A stretch of DNA of 64,000 bases from G942493275 sp942493275 (GTDB lineage: Bacteria > Actinomycetota > Coriobacteriia > Anaerosomatales > PHET01), in assembly GCA_942493275.1 (NCBI GenBank), contig OW818687.1, forward strand, positions 2,232,001 through 2,296,000, given 5' to 3'. Position 1 is the first letter of the stretch. Every line of letters begins with the position of its first letter. Positions 23,983-33,627 of this stretch are shown here, one piece after another. The notes beneath the pieces are model-generated. The model did not search any database and was not told the DNA's origin. It was given only the letters and a program-made list of their open reading frames with translations. The translations under genes and the position numbers were made by a program.

Positions 23983-25055
23983 TCTTCTTTCTCGACCTCG
24001 AAGCGCACCCTGATATCCTCCCGGCCCACCGTTATCTTGGGCTCGCATCTGAGGCTCAGGTAGTAGCGCTCCGCGATGGTGTCGAAGGCGGTTTCGAGCT
24101 CCCGCTTGAAGCGGTCGAGGTCGTCGCCGTCGATCTTGAGTCCTCTGCGGTCGCGATACAGGTCCGGAGGCGCGGCTTCCCCGGTCGGCTCGGCCGTACC
24201 CGTGGCGATCGCCCGAACGGTGCGCACGGGAGTGATCTCGCCGCCGAGGATACGGTGCGCGGTGCGCTCCGATATCGGCAGGCCGAGAGACTCGGCGGTA
24301 TCGGCGAGCTCGCCGGCGTCGGCTGCGGCGCCCGGGCGCTGCCACACGGGAAGCCTCTCGACGTTCTCGCAGAACAGCAGGTCCGACTCGTCGAGTTCGA
24401 AGCGCGCCAGCATGACGAGGGTGCTGACGATCTCGGTGGGCGAACCGAAGAAGACGTCGAGCTCGGGGTGCTCGAGTGCGAACTCCACGACGCGACGGAC
24501 GATGTTGTGGGGTCCCCGTGCGACGCGGTGAGCACCCGTCTCGTCGCGCTCTACGGCAGGCCACGTAGACTGGTCGGCCCGCTCGGCCAGAGTCGTCGTG
24601 TCGGTCGCGATGACGATCGATGCGCCCTTGTGGCTGCCGGACGAGGCGATTCGCGCGGTCTGGGCGTTGCTGCGGATCGAGAAGAGCGCCATGCCTCGAC
24701 CGTGTACACCCCAGGAGTCCATCGTCATGGTTTCGAGCTTGCTCGTGACGCGCGGTTCGAACACCAGCTCCTGGAGGGACGCCGGGATACCCACCCCGTC
24801 GTCGACGACCGTGAGCGTGCGAACGTCACCGTCGCGACCGGTTGCGAGGAAGATGCGCTGTGCGTGAGCGTCGCGTGCGTTTCGCAACAGCTCGACGACT
24901 ATGTCCTCGTTGCCGCGGATGTCGTGCTTGGCCTGACGGCGCTCAGCCTCGGACACCTTGAGACGGACGAAGCCGTCACCAAGGTTCTCTTCAACCTTGA
25001 GATAGGCGTCGCCGGAGACGGAGGTGACGAAGTTCAGGAGATCATCGTTAGGCAT
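23979..25055 (-). CDS. GHKL-family ATPase (Hsp90/MutL-like fold), unknown role
   Basis: This 358-residue soluble protein has a GHKL ATP-binding domain in its first ~150 residues. The N-box is ELLRNARDAHA (55-65), the G1 box DDGVGIP (85-91) and the G2 box GVHGRGMALFS (116-126). The Glu-x3-Asn arrangement resembles MutL and Hsp90 rather than histidine kinases, and there is no dimerisation/phosphoacceptor region in front. Residues ~180-350 form no domain I recognise. It lies 27 bases after the GNAT gene and upstream of spoVS on the same strand. The substrate or partner is unknown; a conformational ATPase acting with SpoVS or RNA-decay proteins is a guess from context. Confidence 0.75.
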   Translation of the reverse strand: MPNDDLLNFVTSVSGDAYLKVEENLGDGFVRLKVSEAERRQAKHDIRGNEDIVVELLRNARDAHAQRIFLATGRDGDVRTLTVVDDGVGIPASLQELVFEPRVTSKLETMTMDSWGVHGRGMALFSIRSNAQTARIASSGSHKGASIVIATDTTTLAERADQSTWPAVERDETGAHRVARGPHNIVRRVVEFALEHPELDVFFGSPTEIVSTLVMLARFELDESDLLFCENVERLPVWQRPGAAADAGELADTAESLGLPISERTAHRILGGEITPVRTVRAIATGTAEPTGEAAPPDLYRDRRGLKIDGDDLDRFKRELETAFDTIAERYYLSLRCEPKITVGREDIRVRFEVEKED

Positions 25056-25082
25056 GCAGACAGGATAGCGCGCCGAGGGGGC

Positions 25083-25565
25083 CTACGGGAGTGCGGTCTT
25101 CTCGAGCCATACCAAGGGAACGGGCCCCTCGCGGTCTTCTCGATTCAGCCGGTCTCCGCGCCCGGAGTAGAGCGCGAGCGGTGCGGAGGCGTCCTTGCCG
25201 GTGAACAGCACGAAGCGCGCGGCTCCGGGATAGGAGGACTCGAGGGCGTCCATGAGAGCGGTCGCCACGCCCTTTCGCTGGTGACCGGAGGCGACGACGA
25301 GTCTCCCGATCTCGATCACGCCCTCCTGGTCTGTCCCTCGGACCGAGCCGAGAACGGTCCCCTCGGCGTCGCAGGCGACCCAGAAGCGGGTTCCCACTGT
25401 CATGAGCCGTCCGAGGTCCTCGGCGGTCTCCCTGAGCGGGGGCAGGGCATCTGCAGGGATGCCGTACTCCTCGGCAACACGACCGAAGGCGTCGTGCTGA
25501 ACCCTCAGCACCGCAGCCAGATCCGAAGCCTGGGCTTCGCGCACACTCACCTGACGATTACCCAT
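25083..25565 (-). CDS. GNAT-family N-acetyltransferase
   Basis: This 160-residue protein has the GNAT fold. VSVREAQASDLAAVLRVQH opens it, IGRLVVASGHQRKGVATALM forms the motif A that binds acetyl-CoA (Q/R-x-x-G-x-A/G variant HQRKGVA), and a C-terminal ALYSGRGDR strand follows. The acceptor substrate is unknown. The ATG has GGAGGG directly upstream. The gene begins about 70 bp after the rny stop, with a hairpin between them, and precedes the GHKL ATPase by 27 bases. Confidence 0.85.
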   Translation of the reverse strand: MGNRQVSVREAQASDLAAVLRVQHDAFGRVAEEYGIPADALPPLRETAEDLGRLMTVGTRFWVACDAEGTVLGSVRGTDQEGVIEIGRLVVASGHQRKGVATALMDALESSYPGAARFVLFTGKDASAPLALYSGRGDRLNREDREGPVPLVWLEKTALP

Positions 25566-25580
25566 CAACCCTCCAACGCA

Positions 25581-25609
25581 CAGACGCCCCGGCATGGCCG
25601 AGGCGTCTG
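25581..25609 (-). terminator. Hairpin between rny and the GNAT gene
   Basis: An 8-bp stem (CAGACGCC with GGCGTCTG) encloses CCGGCATGGCCGA, which can itself pair 4 bp. It lies 24 bases after the rny stop on the minus strand. There is no following U-run, so termination may be incomplete or it may protect the 3' end. Confidence 0.45.
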
Positions 25610-25632
25610 GAGGCAGATCATGTTGCAGTTCC

Positions 25633-27162
25633 CTACTTGGCGAAGTCGACCGCGCGGCTCTCGCGGATGACCATGACCTTGACCTGACCGGGATATTCGA
25701 GCTCGTCCTCGATCTGCTTGGCGATGTCACGCGCGAGCACGACGGCGTCGGAGTCGTTGATCTGGTCGGGCTTGACCATGACGCGGATCTCGCGGCCGGC
25801 CTGCATGGCGTAGGTACGCTCGACTCCCTTGTGGGAGTTGGCCACAGCCTCGAGCTTCTCGAGGCGCTTGATGTAGCTCTCGAGGGTCTCTCGGCGGGCG
25901 CCGGGACGTGCGGCCGAGATGGCGTCAGCGGCCTGCACGAGCACAGCTTCGATCGTCTGCGGTTCGACGTCGGCGTGATGCGCCTCGATCGCGTGGACGA
26001 TGGCCTTGGGCTCATTCATGCGGCGGGCAAGGTCGGCACCGATTGTGGCGTGCGGCCCTTCGATCTCGTGGTCGATCGCCTTGCCGAGGTCGTGCAGGAG
26101 GCCTGCACGCTTGGCGAGGGTGCCGTCGACGCCGATCTCCTCAGCCATGACGCCGGCGAGCCATGCGACCTCAAGCGAGTGCTTCAGGACGTTCTGGCCG
26201 TAGCTGGTGCGGAACTTCAGGCGACCCAGCGTGCGGATGAGTTCGGCGTGGAGGTTGTGCACCCCGGCGTCGAACGCGGCCTGCTCGCCGGCTTCGTGGA
26301 TTTGCTGGCTGACGAGCTGCTCGGACTTGTTGAACAGCTCCTCGATGCGGGCCGGGTGGATGCGCCCATCCTGGATCGCAGCCTCGAGGGTGAGGCGGCC
26401 GATCTCGCGGCGGACCGGGTCGAAGCTCGACAGGATGACGGCCTCGGGGGTGTCATCGATGATGAGGTTGATGCCGGTGAGCTGCTCGAAGGCGCGGATG
26501 TTGCGGCCCTCTCGACCGATGATGCGGCCCTTCATGTCGTCGCTGGGGATGTGGACGACAGACACCGTGTGATCGGCCGTGTGATCGGCGGCGACACGCT
26601 GAATCGCGATGCCGACGATGTTGCGAGCCTTCTTGTCGGCCTCTTCGCGAGCGGTAGCCTCGGCCTCACGGATGTAGGTGGCAGCTTCGCGCTTCACGTC
26701 ATCCTGGATGCGGTTCATCAGCTCGGTGCGAGCCTCGTCCGCGGTCATGCCGGCGATCGATTCGAGGCGGTTGCGCTCCTCCTCGAACATCTCGTTCAGC
26801 TCAGTCTCGCGCTTGGCGAGCTGACCTTGAAGCGAGGAGAGCTGGTGCTCGCGCTTGTCGATCGACTCAGCGCGCCGGTCCACGGACTCCTCGCGCTGAG
26901 CGAGGCGGCTCTCGAGTGCCTGGATCTCCTTGCGGCGCTCCTTGGCCTCGACCTCCGCTTCCTGCTTCATGTGGAAGATCTGGTCCTTGGCTTCGAGCAG
27001 TGATTCCTTCTTGAGCGTCTCGGCCTGCTTCTCCGCGTCTCGCACGAGGCGTTCAGCCTCTTCGGCAGCCTTCGCCGTGCGGTCCTTGATCAGGAAACGG
27101 TTGAGTGCGTAGCCGAGGGCGACACCGGCGATGAGAGCGATGATTGCCCATGCGAACTCCAC
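25633..27162 (-). CDS. rny: Ribonuclease Y
   Basis: This 509-residue membrane-bound endoribonuclease initiates mRNA decay. It has an N-terminal transmembrane helix (residues ~3-20), a long charged coiled coil (~30-200), a KH domain (around IIGREGRNIRAFEQLTG) and an HD domain with the metal motif HDLGKAID. The C-terminal part matches the family to the end. I place the start at the GTG 27162, six bases after a perfect AAGGAGGG; this gives the usual length and puts the membrane helix at the N-terminus. A 319-bp non-coding region lies upstream. Confidence 0.95.
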   Translation of the reverse strand: MEFAWAIIALIAGVALGYALNRFLIKDRTAKAAEEAERLVRDAEKQAETLKKESLLEAKDQIFHMKQEAEVEAKERRKEIQALESRLAQREESVDRRAESIDKREHQLSSLQGQLAKRETELNEMFEEERNRLESIAGMTADEARTELMNRIQDDVKREAATYIREAEATAREEADKKARNIVGIAIQRVAADHTADHTVSVVHIPSDDMKGRIIGREGRNIRAFEQLTGINLIIDDTPEAVILSSFDPVRREIGRLTLEAAIQDGRIHPARIEELFNKSEQLVSQQIHEAGEQAAFDAGVHNLHAELIRTLGRLKFRTSYGQNVLKHSLEVAWLAGVMAEEIGVDGTLAKRAGLLHDLGKAIDHEIEGPHATIGADLARRMNEPKAIVHAIEAHHADVEPQTIEAVLVQAADAISAARPGARRETLESYIKRLEKLEAVANSHKGVERTYAMQAGREIRVMVKPDQINDSDAVVLARDIAKQIEDELEYPGQVKVMVIRESRAVDFAK

Positions 27163-27481
27163 CAGGTGCCCTCCTTCCGATAGATGCGTCAACTTTGCAA
27201 AGGTCGATCGCGCTGAGGAGGCGTCTCCGAATGGAGAGCGGCCGGACGACAGCGCGTCCGGCACCGTGAGTACCTGGGTGGGTGTTGTACGTGCCCGGAT
27301 ATGGCAACAACGACCGCAGGGCGGCCGTTCACACGGGTAACGTGGTCCCACAATCCAGTAACGCCGTTCGCTCCAGTAGTTACGAGCGGCGAATCATCAC
27401 GAATGCCAATGGGAATGTTACCCCCGCGCATCACCAAGCGTCAAGGAATCCTCAGACACGGCGAGGCTCTGTTGTGCGGCA
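27163..27481 (-). promoter_or_regulatory. rny upstream region with probable promoter and long leader
   Basis: This 319-bp region between recX and rny contains no gene I can support. On the minus strand TTGACG (27439-27444) and TAACAT (27415-27420) are 18 bp apart and could form a promoter, leaving a leader of about 245 bases before the rny GTG. A stable hairpin (GCCGGACG with CGTCCGGC, 6-base loop) lies at 27241-27262, about 80 bases before the start. RNase Y/RNase E-type nucleases often autoregulate through structured leaders; that is inference here. Confidence 0.45.
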
Positions 27482-28114
27482 TTATCGCTGGTCAGGGCCA
27501 CAATCATCCTCGTTCGGCGACTGCGAACCGACCCTGCTGAGTGCCTCCAGGGCCGTGCTCATGCTGAAGCCACGAGTGATAAGCCGGCGCAGAAGCCTCT
27601 CGCGCTCCTTGGGGTCCCGCGGCGCACGACCGCGAAGCGAGGCGACGGCGTCGGCAACTTCGTCGTGATCTTCAAGGGCCGCGAAAGCACTTGAGATCGT
27701 CTCCGGCGCCACGCCGCGCGTGCTCAGTTCTCGCTCGATCCGACGGCGGCCGAAACCTGCTGTCGCTCTGGTGCGCACCCACATCGCGGCGAACCGCTCA
27801 TCGTCGACCATGCTGAGTTCAGCCATCCGGGAGACGACCGCGTCGGTCACTTCGTGCGGATAGCCGCTGTCCAAGAGCTTCTGGCGGAGCTCGGCTTCAG
27901 AGCGCTCTCGGTATCCGAGGACCCTGAGCGCCCTCTCGCGCGCAAAGTCGCGTTCCTGCTCGAGCAGATCCTGCTCGTCAACTGAGGCGCCGACCTCCAG
28001 ACCGAGTGCCTTCACGACCGTCGCCGAGGTGGTCCGTTCGGTCGTGTCGTCGAACGACAGCCGCCGGGCCTTTGACTCAGGCCCGGCGGCTGTGATGTTC
28101 ACGATGGTGGGCAC
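27482..28114 (-). CDS. recX: Regulatory protein RecX
   Basis: This 210-residue protein is a RecX-type modulator that binds RecA filaments and inhibits their activity. The three-helix repeats are recognisable from ALRVLGYRERSEAELRQKLLDSGY, DDERFAAMWVRTR and RRRIERELSTRGV. The N-terminal ~50 residues are extra to the core. It starts at a GTG 3 bases after the recA stop, so it is co-transcribed with recA from the SOS promoter, as in many bacteria. Confidence 0.93.
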   Translation of the reverse strand: MPTIVNITAAGPESKARRLSFDDTTERTTSATVVKALGLEVGASVDEQDLLEQERDFARERALRVLGYRERSEAELRQKLLDSGYPHEVTDAVVSRMAELSMVDDERFAAMWVRTRATAGFGRRRIERELSTRGVAPETISSAFAALEDHDEVADAVASLRGRAPRDPKERERLLRRLITRGFSMSTALEALSRVGSQSPNEDDCGPDQR

Positions 28115-28117
28115 AGA

Positions 28118-29164
<1,047 letters not shown>

Positions 29165-29211
29165 CTGTACCTCGCTCCTATCCCGTGCAGGGACCCCTCG
29201 GGGCTCTTATG

Positions 29212-29240
29212 ACCCTACACGAACACCTGTTCGATGTCAA
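29212..29240 (-). promoter_or_regulatory. SOS-controlled recA promoter with LexA operator
   Basis: On the minus strand a perfect -35 TTGACA (29235-29240) and a -10 TAGGGT (29212-29217) are 17 bp apart. The LexA operator CGAACACCTGTTCG (29220-29233 on the plus strand) fills the spacer. LexA would block polymerase directly. The leader to the ATG at 29164 is about 40 bases. Confidence 0.85.
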
Positions 29241-29301
29241 CGCCGCAAGCCTGCCGTTCGAGCCGGCTGCGCCGCGAGCCCGACGCCTCACGAGTCCCCC
29301 C

Positions 29302-29886
29302 TCATCCCGCCACGTCAAAGTCCCACGTGGCGAGCTCCGAGTAGATCGGACCGCGCGGCGTCAGCCGGCTCGCAAACAACGTATACGACGCCACTGACAT
29401 GATTGACGACGGCGCCGACATCGCGTCGTTCGCCCTGATCAGGGCCTCAGCAGACACCCGATGCGGCGCTCGCGCCCTGCAGAGTGTGGCGTGTGGGACA
29501 AACGGCCTATCGTCGGGTGGGACCCCGACACCCAACGTTGCGCGCTCGACCGCCTCGTGCAAAGACCCACAGGCGCCATCGGCATCGACGAAGGCCGCCC
29601 ATATCATCCGTGCGCGTCCGCGGGGCTTGGGCTCGATGCCCCGTAACGCTATCTCGAACGGTGCGCGGCTCCCGGCGGCGAGACCCAGGCCGCTCATGAG
29701 CTCCTCGATGAGCGATTCGTCCACGTCCCCGAGGAACTTGAGAGTGACGTGCCACTGATCCTCTCGGACCCACTTCTGCGCGGCCCAGTGACGGTCACTC
29801 AGCTTGAACTCGGTCACTGCGTCGCGGAGCGGGCCCTTGATGCACTCGGGCAGAGGGATTGCGACGAAGCAGCGGACAGTGCTCAT
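29302..29886 (-). CDS. thpR: RNA 2',3'-cyclic phosphodiesterase
   Basis: This 194-residue 2H phosphoesterase, once called 2'-5' RNA ligase, hydrolyses 2',3'-cyclic phosphates on RNA. The two HxT motifs are HVTLKF (H46) and HATLCR (H132). RCFVAIPLPE at the start and a C-terminal VASYTLFASRLTPRGPIYSEL strand are typical. The ATG overlaps the cinA stop by 4 bp (ATGA). cinA-thpR-recA is a common order in actinobacteria and clostridia. Confidence 0.93.
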   Translation of the reverse strand: MSTVRCFVAIPLPECIKGPLRDAVTEFKLSDRHWAAQKWVREDQWHVTLKFLGDVDESLIEELMSGLGLAAGSRAPFEIALRGIEPKPRGRARMIWAAFVDADGACGSLHEAVERATLGVGVPPDDRPFVPHATLCRARAPHRVSAEALIRANDAMSAPSSIMSVASYTLFASRLTPRGPIYSELATWDFDVAG

Positions 29887-31115
29887 CGCGGGAGGTCGAG
29901 TCCGATGGCAGTCCGGCGCAGCAGGTCGAGCGCGAATGACGTCGAGCGGGCGCGGATCGCGGCACGACTCGTGGCGGGATAGCGCCGCTCGATCGCGTGC
30001 GTGCCGGCCTCGCTCGATACGGCGAACCAGACGAGGCCGACCGGTTTCTCGGCAGAGCCGCCGTCAGGGCCGGCGATTCCGGTGACCGCGACCGCGAGTG
30101 AGCTGCCCAAACGGAGACGTGCGCCCTCGGCCATGGCGAGCGCGGCCTCCCGCGATACGGCTCCCTGGGTGCGCAGTACGTCTTCGGACACGCCGAGCAG
30201 CGACATCTTCGCGGAATCCGCGTAGCTGACCACGCCGCCGATGAAGACGTCGGATGCTCCGGGGATGTCTGTGAGCTCAGTGGCGACCATGCCGCCGGTA
30301 CACGACTCCGCGCACGAAACCGTGAGCGGTCGCTCACGACACGCGTCCAGGACGGCCTGAGCAAGGCTCGAACCGTCCGAGGCGTACACGTGGTCCCCAA
30401 GATGCGCTGCGACGGCGTCACGAGCGCCGAGCAGGCCCTTCTCCCCCACCCCGTCGTCAAAGAGGATGACTTTGACGTCCCCGGGGCGCGCCAGCACGGT
30501 CAGGGTGACTCCGTCGAACCCGGCGAGTCCGCGTTGGGCGGCGAGCTGCGCATCGGACTCCGAGAGTCCTGTCACGCCGAGCTCCACGGGCTGGGAACGA
30601 ACCGACGGGAACTCCGCGAGCGCCGCGGTCAGCATCGGCCTCATCTCGGAGGGCGGTCCAGGCAGTAGGACGAGCGTTGAGCTGGGTGCCGAGACCACCA
30701 GCCCGGGTGCGGTGCCCGTGGTGGGATGCAGAACGCGGGAACCCGGGATGACAAGAGCCTGCACCATGAGCTGCTCGGCCGCGTCCGCATCACGGTGCCG
30801 CGCCTTCCACGGCTCGAGGAACGCGGCGACCGCCTCATCGCGAACGAGCACCACGCCCAGCGCGGCAGCAGCCGCGTCGCGAGTGATGTCATCGTGCGTG
30901 GGTCCGAGACCGCCCGTGGTGATCACCAGATCGAACGACGCCAGAAGCCGCTCGAAGACATCGCGCAACAAAGCGGCGTCGTCTCCCACGCTGATCGCCT
31001 CGGCGACCGAGAAGCCGCGCGTTTGGAGCGCACGCGCTATCTCGGCGGTATTCGTGTCGATGCGAAGACCCTCGACGAGCTCGCTGCCGACGGTGACGAT
31101 CGCGGCGGTCGGCAC
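29883..31115 (-). CDS. cinA: CinA-family competence/damage-inducible protein
   Basis: This 410-residue two-domain protein has an N-terminal molybdopterin-binding-like (MoCF) domain with pyrophosphatase activity in homologues (AAIVTVGSELVEGLRIDTN, GGLGPTHDDITRDA). It also has a C-terminal CinA amidase domain (SCAESCTGGMVATELTDIPG, GVVSYADSAK) of the nicotinamide-nucleotide deamidase type. GTG start, 9 bases after the pgsA stop. It lies in a run towards thpR and recA. The activities are inferred from family; the motifs of both domains are intact. Confidence 0.93.
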   Translation of the reverse strand: MPTAAIVTVGSELVEGLRIDTNTAEIARALQTRGFSVAEAISVGDDAALLRDVFERLLASFDLVITTGGLGPTHDDITRDAAAAALGVVLVRDEAVAAFLEPWKARHRDADAAEQLMVQALVIPGSRVLHPTTGTAPGLVVSAPSSTLVLLPGPPSEMRPMLTAALAEFPSVRSQPVELGVTGLSESDAQLAAQRGLAGFDGVTLTVLARPGDVKVILFDDGVGEKGLLGARDAVAAHLGDHVYASDGSSLAQAVLDACRERPLTVSCAESCTGGMVATELTDIPGASDVFIGGVVSYADSAKMSLLGVSEDVLRTQGAVSREAALAMAEGARLRLGSSLAVAVTGIAGPDGGSAEKPVGLVWFAVSSEAGTHAIERRYPATSRAAIRARSTSFALDLLRRTAIGLDLPR

Positions 31116-31124
31116 TGGTATCTC

Positions 31125-31802
31125 CTAGTCGGTGGTGTCGTCGACAGCGTCTTCGGCCGACTCCGCCATCAGCGGCGGGATGTCTCCACCGCTCCACGGT
31201 CCGCGCAAGACGCTGGCTGCGTTGCGGAAGTAGTCGATCATCGAGGCGATAGTCATGACGACGGCTGCGAGCATCACGGCCCAAGACAGCAACTGGAACG
31301 CGAAGAAGATCTGGGGACCCAGGTCCGCGATCGGCTGGCTGTCTTTCACGATGAACATGACGATCGCCACGATCTGGAGCACCGTCTTGACCTTGCCGTA
31401 CCACGATGCAGCGATGATCTCGCCCTCGGCCGAGGCGACCATTCGCAGGCCGCTCACGATGAACTCGCGGCTGATGATGATGAACGCTACCCACGCGGGG
31501 AGTACGTCTTGCTCGATCAGGCCGAGCAACGCGGCCGTCACGAGCAGTTTGTCGGCCAGCGGATCGAGGAACTTGCCGAAGGTCGTAACCTCGTTGCGTG
31601 AGCGAGCGAGGTAGCCGTCGACGCCGTCGGTCGCGGCCAGCAGCGTGAACACCGCAGCGGCAAGCCACGGCTGAAGAATCTCGAACCACTCGGGAGCGCC
31701 GGGCCACTCGGCAAGCATGACTACGAGGAAGACCGGGATGAGGAACATCCGGGTGAGCGTGACGGTGTTGGCCGCATTCATCTTGGGGCGCTTCGCGCTC
31801 AT
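31125..31802 (-). CDS. pgsA: CDP-diacylglycerol-glycerol-3-phosphate 3-phosphatidyltransferase
   Basis: This 225-residue membrane enzyme makes phosphatidylglycerophosphate. The CDP-alcohol phosphotransferase motif DG-x2-AR-x8-G-x3-D-x3-D is present as DGVDGYLAR...GKFLDPLADK. Several hydrophobic helices follow, and the C-terminal ~35 residues form an acidic tail (AESAEDAVDDTTD). The ATG overlaps the rimO stop by 4 bp. pgsA after rimO and before cinA is a conserved order. PgsA rather than another family member is chosen from this context. Confidence 0.92.
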   Translation of the reverse strand: MSAKRPKMNAANTVTLTRMFLIPVFLVVMLAEWPGAPEWFEILQPWLAAAVFTLLAATDGVDGYLARSRNEVTTFGKFLDPLADKLLVTAALLGLIEQDVLPAWVAFIIISREFIVSGLRMVASAEGEIIAASWYGKVKTVLQIVAIVMFIVKDSQPIADLGPQIFFAFQLLSWAVMLAAVVMTIASMIDYFRNAASVLRGPWSGGDIPPLMAESAEDAVDDTTD

Positions 31803-33109
31803 CGCGCCACCTCGCCTTCCAGGTCGTAGCCGAGCGAATCGACGATGGTTGCTGAGACGATATCCCCTGCCGCGCCCGAATCCAGCATCACGAAGCCGTC
31901 GATCTCGGGCGCCTGTCCGCGCCAGCGGCCCATGACGACACCCTCATCTGGATCGGTGCCCTCTACGAGGACCTCGAGCGTCTGTCCCTCGCGCGCGGCC
32001 GCCTTCTCGATGCCGATCTCATCGGCGATGTCGCGAATGCGCTGCGCACGCGCGCGACGAGTCCGCAAGGCGATCTGATCGGGCATCTCGGCCGCCTCTG
32101 TGCCCTCTTCGGGCGAGTATGGGAACACGCCCACGTAGTCGAAACGGGCCTCGCGAACGAAACGCTGCAGCTCGAGTGCGTCCGAACGGGTCTCGCCGGG
32201 GAAGCCGGCGATGAGCGTGGTCCGCAGCACGACGTCGGGCATGCGGGTGCGGATTCGCTCGATCATCTCGAGATACGAGTCGCCGTCCCCAGCACGCTTC
32301 ATGCGTCGAAGGACCGTCTTGCTGGCGTGCTGGAGCGGCATGTCGAGGTAGCGCACCACGTTGTCGTTGTCCGCCATCGCCGACAGCAGCTCGTCGGTAA
32401 CGCCGTCGGGCTGCGCGTACATGAGCCGCAGCCACACCACGCCGGGGACGGCGGCAACAGCTCGCACGACGTCGGCGACGGTCTTATCGGTATCGAGATC
32501 GCGCCCCCACGCCGTGATGTCCTGGCCGATGAGCACGATCTCCTTCGCGCCCTGGGCGACGAGCTCGGCCGCCTCGGCCACGATGTCGTCGAGCTCGCGT
32601 GACCGATAGGGTCCGCGGATCGCCGGGATCGTGCAGTACGCGCACGAGCGGTGACACCCGTCCGAGATCTGAAGGTACGCCGAGAACCCCTCGACGGTGC
32701 GATTCGGAGCGTCTGTGAGCGCGCCCGGCGCGACACCGGTGAGGCGCTCCAGAACCGAAAGCAGGTCGCGCTCGTCAGTCACCGGCACGAACGCGTCGGC
32801 CTCCGGCAGGGACTCCGCGAGTTCCGCGCCGTATCGGCTCGGCATGCAGCCGGCCACGACGAGGTGGCGACCCTCGCGCTCGGGCACCCACTGGGTCGCC
32901 ACGTCGAGCACCATCTCGATGGAGGCCTCGGTGGCCTCTCGGATGAAACTGCACGTGTTGACGACCACCACGGCGGCGTCGTCGATGTCATCGACAACCC
33001 TGTAACCGGCGGAACCGGCTACCGCCGAGCGCATGCGGTCGCTGTCGACCTCGTTCTTGGGACAGCCGAGCGTGATGAACGCAACCGGTACCTGTGAGCT
33101 TGAGGTCAC
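31799..33109 (-). CDS. rimO: Ribosomal protein S12 methylthiotransferase
   Basis: This 436-residue radical-SAM enzyme methylthiolates an aspartate of ribosomal protein S12. The auxiliary-cluster cysteines are C16 (LGCPKNEVDSD), C53 (NTCSFI) and C88 (AGCMPSRY). The radical-SAM triad is C152, C156 and C159 in GCHRSCAYCTIPAIRGPYRSR-type sequence. A TRAM domain ends the protein. LGCPKN-x-VDS distinguishes it from MiaB. I start at GTG 33109, four bases after the yajQ stop; an upstream ATG would lie inside yajQ. Confidence 0.94.
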   Translation of the reverse strand: MTSSSQVPVAFITLGCPKNEVDSDRMRSAVAGSAGYRVVDDIDDAAVVVVNTCSFIREATEASIEMVLDVATQWVPEREGRHLVVAGCMPSRYGAELAESLPEADAFVPVTDERDLLSVLERLTGVAPGALTDAPNRTVEGFSAYLQISDGCHRSCAYCTIPAIRGPYRSRELDDIVAEAAELVAQGAKEIVLIGQDITAWGRDLDTDKTVADVVRAVAAVPGVVWLRLMYAQPDGVTDELLSAMADNDNVVRYLDMPLQHASKTVLRRMKRAGDGDSYLEMIERIRTRMPDVVLRTTLIAGFPGETRSDALELQRFVREARFDYVGVFPYSPEEGTEAAEMPDQIALRTRRARAQRIRDIADEIGIEKAAAREGQTLEVLVEGTDPDEGVVMGRWRGQAPEIDGFVMLDSGAAGDIVSATIVDSLGYDLEGEVAR

Positions 33110-33113
33110 GTCG

Positions 33114-33611
33114 TCACCGGTAGTTGGTGTACTGGAGGGGGATGCCGTAGTCCTGGTCCTTGAGGAATGCGATGACCGTCTGCAGTTCATCCCTGCTCGC
33201 CGAGGAGACACGGAGCTTCTCGCCCTCGATCTGGACCTTGACCTTGAGTTTCTGGTCCCTGATCTCCTTGTTGATGCGCTTGGCGAGATCGGTCTCGATG
33301 CCCATCACGATGGTGCCGGTGTAGCGGACGGTTCCGCCGCTGGCGGCCTGCGGTGCGGACCATGCCACAGCCTTGAGGTCGATGCCGCGCTTCACGAGCT
33401 TGCCGTTGAGCACGTCTTTGACCTGACCGCCGACGAAGTCGCTCGGCGCGTGCAGGGTGAAGGTCTTCTCGGCCTTGCTGAAGTCAAGCGTCGCGCCGGA
33501 ATCCTTGAGGTCGTAGCGCTGCACGAGTTCCTTGGCGGCCTGCTGAAATGCGTTGTCGACCTCCTGAAGGTCGACCTCGGAAACGACGTCGAAGCTGCTG
33601 TCCTTGGCCAT
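33114..33611 (-). CDS. YajQ family nucleotide/RNA-binding protein
   Basis: This 165-residue UPF0234/YajQ protein has the opening SSFDVVSEVDLQEVDNAFQQA and the ending DYGIPLQYTNYR, both nearly invariant in the family. Two tandem ferredoxin-like domains are expected. Homologues bind cyclic di-GMP or RNA; its role here is unproven. The ATG at 33611 has AAAGGGGAG upstream. It lies between rodZ and rimO. Confidence 0.92.
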   Translation of the reverse strand: MAKDSSFDVVSEVDLQEVDNAFQQAAKELVQRYDLKDSGATLDFSKAEKTFTLHAPSDFVGGQVKDVLNGKLVKRGIDLKAVAWSAPQAASGGTVRYTGTIVMGIETDLAKRINKEIRDQKLKVKVQIEGEKLRVSSASRDELQTVIAFLKDQDYGIPLQYTNYR

Positions 33612-33627
33612 GTGGCTCCCCTTTCTT

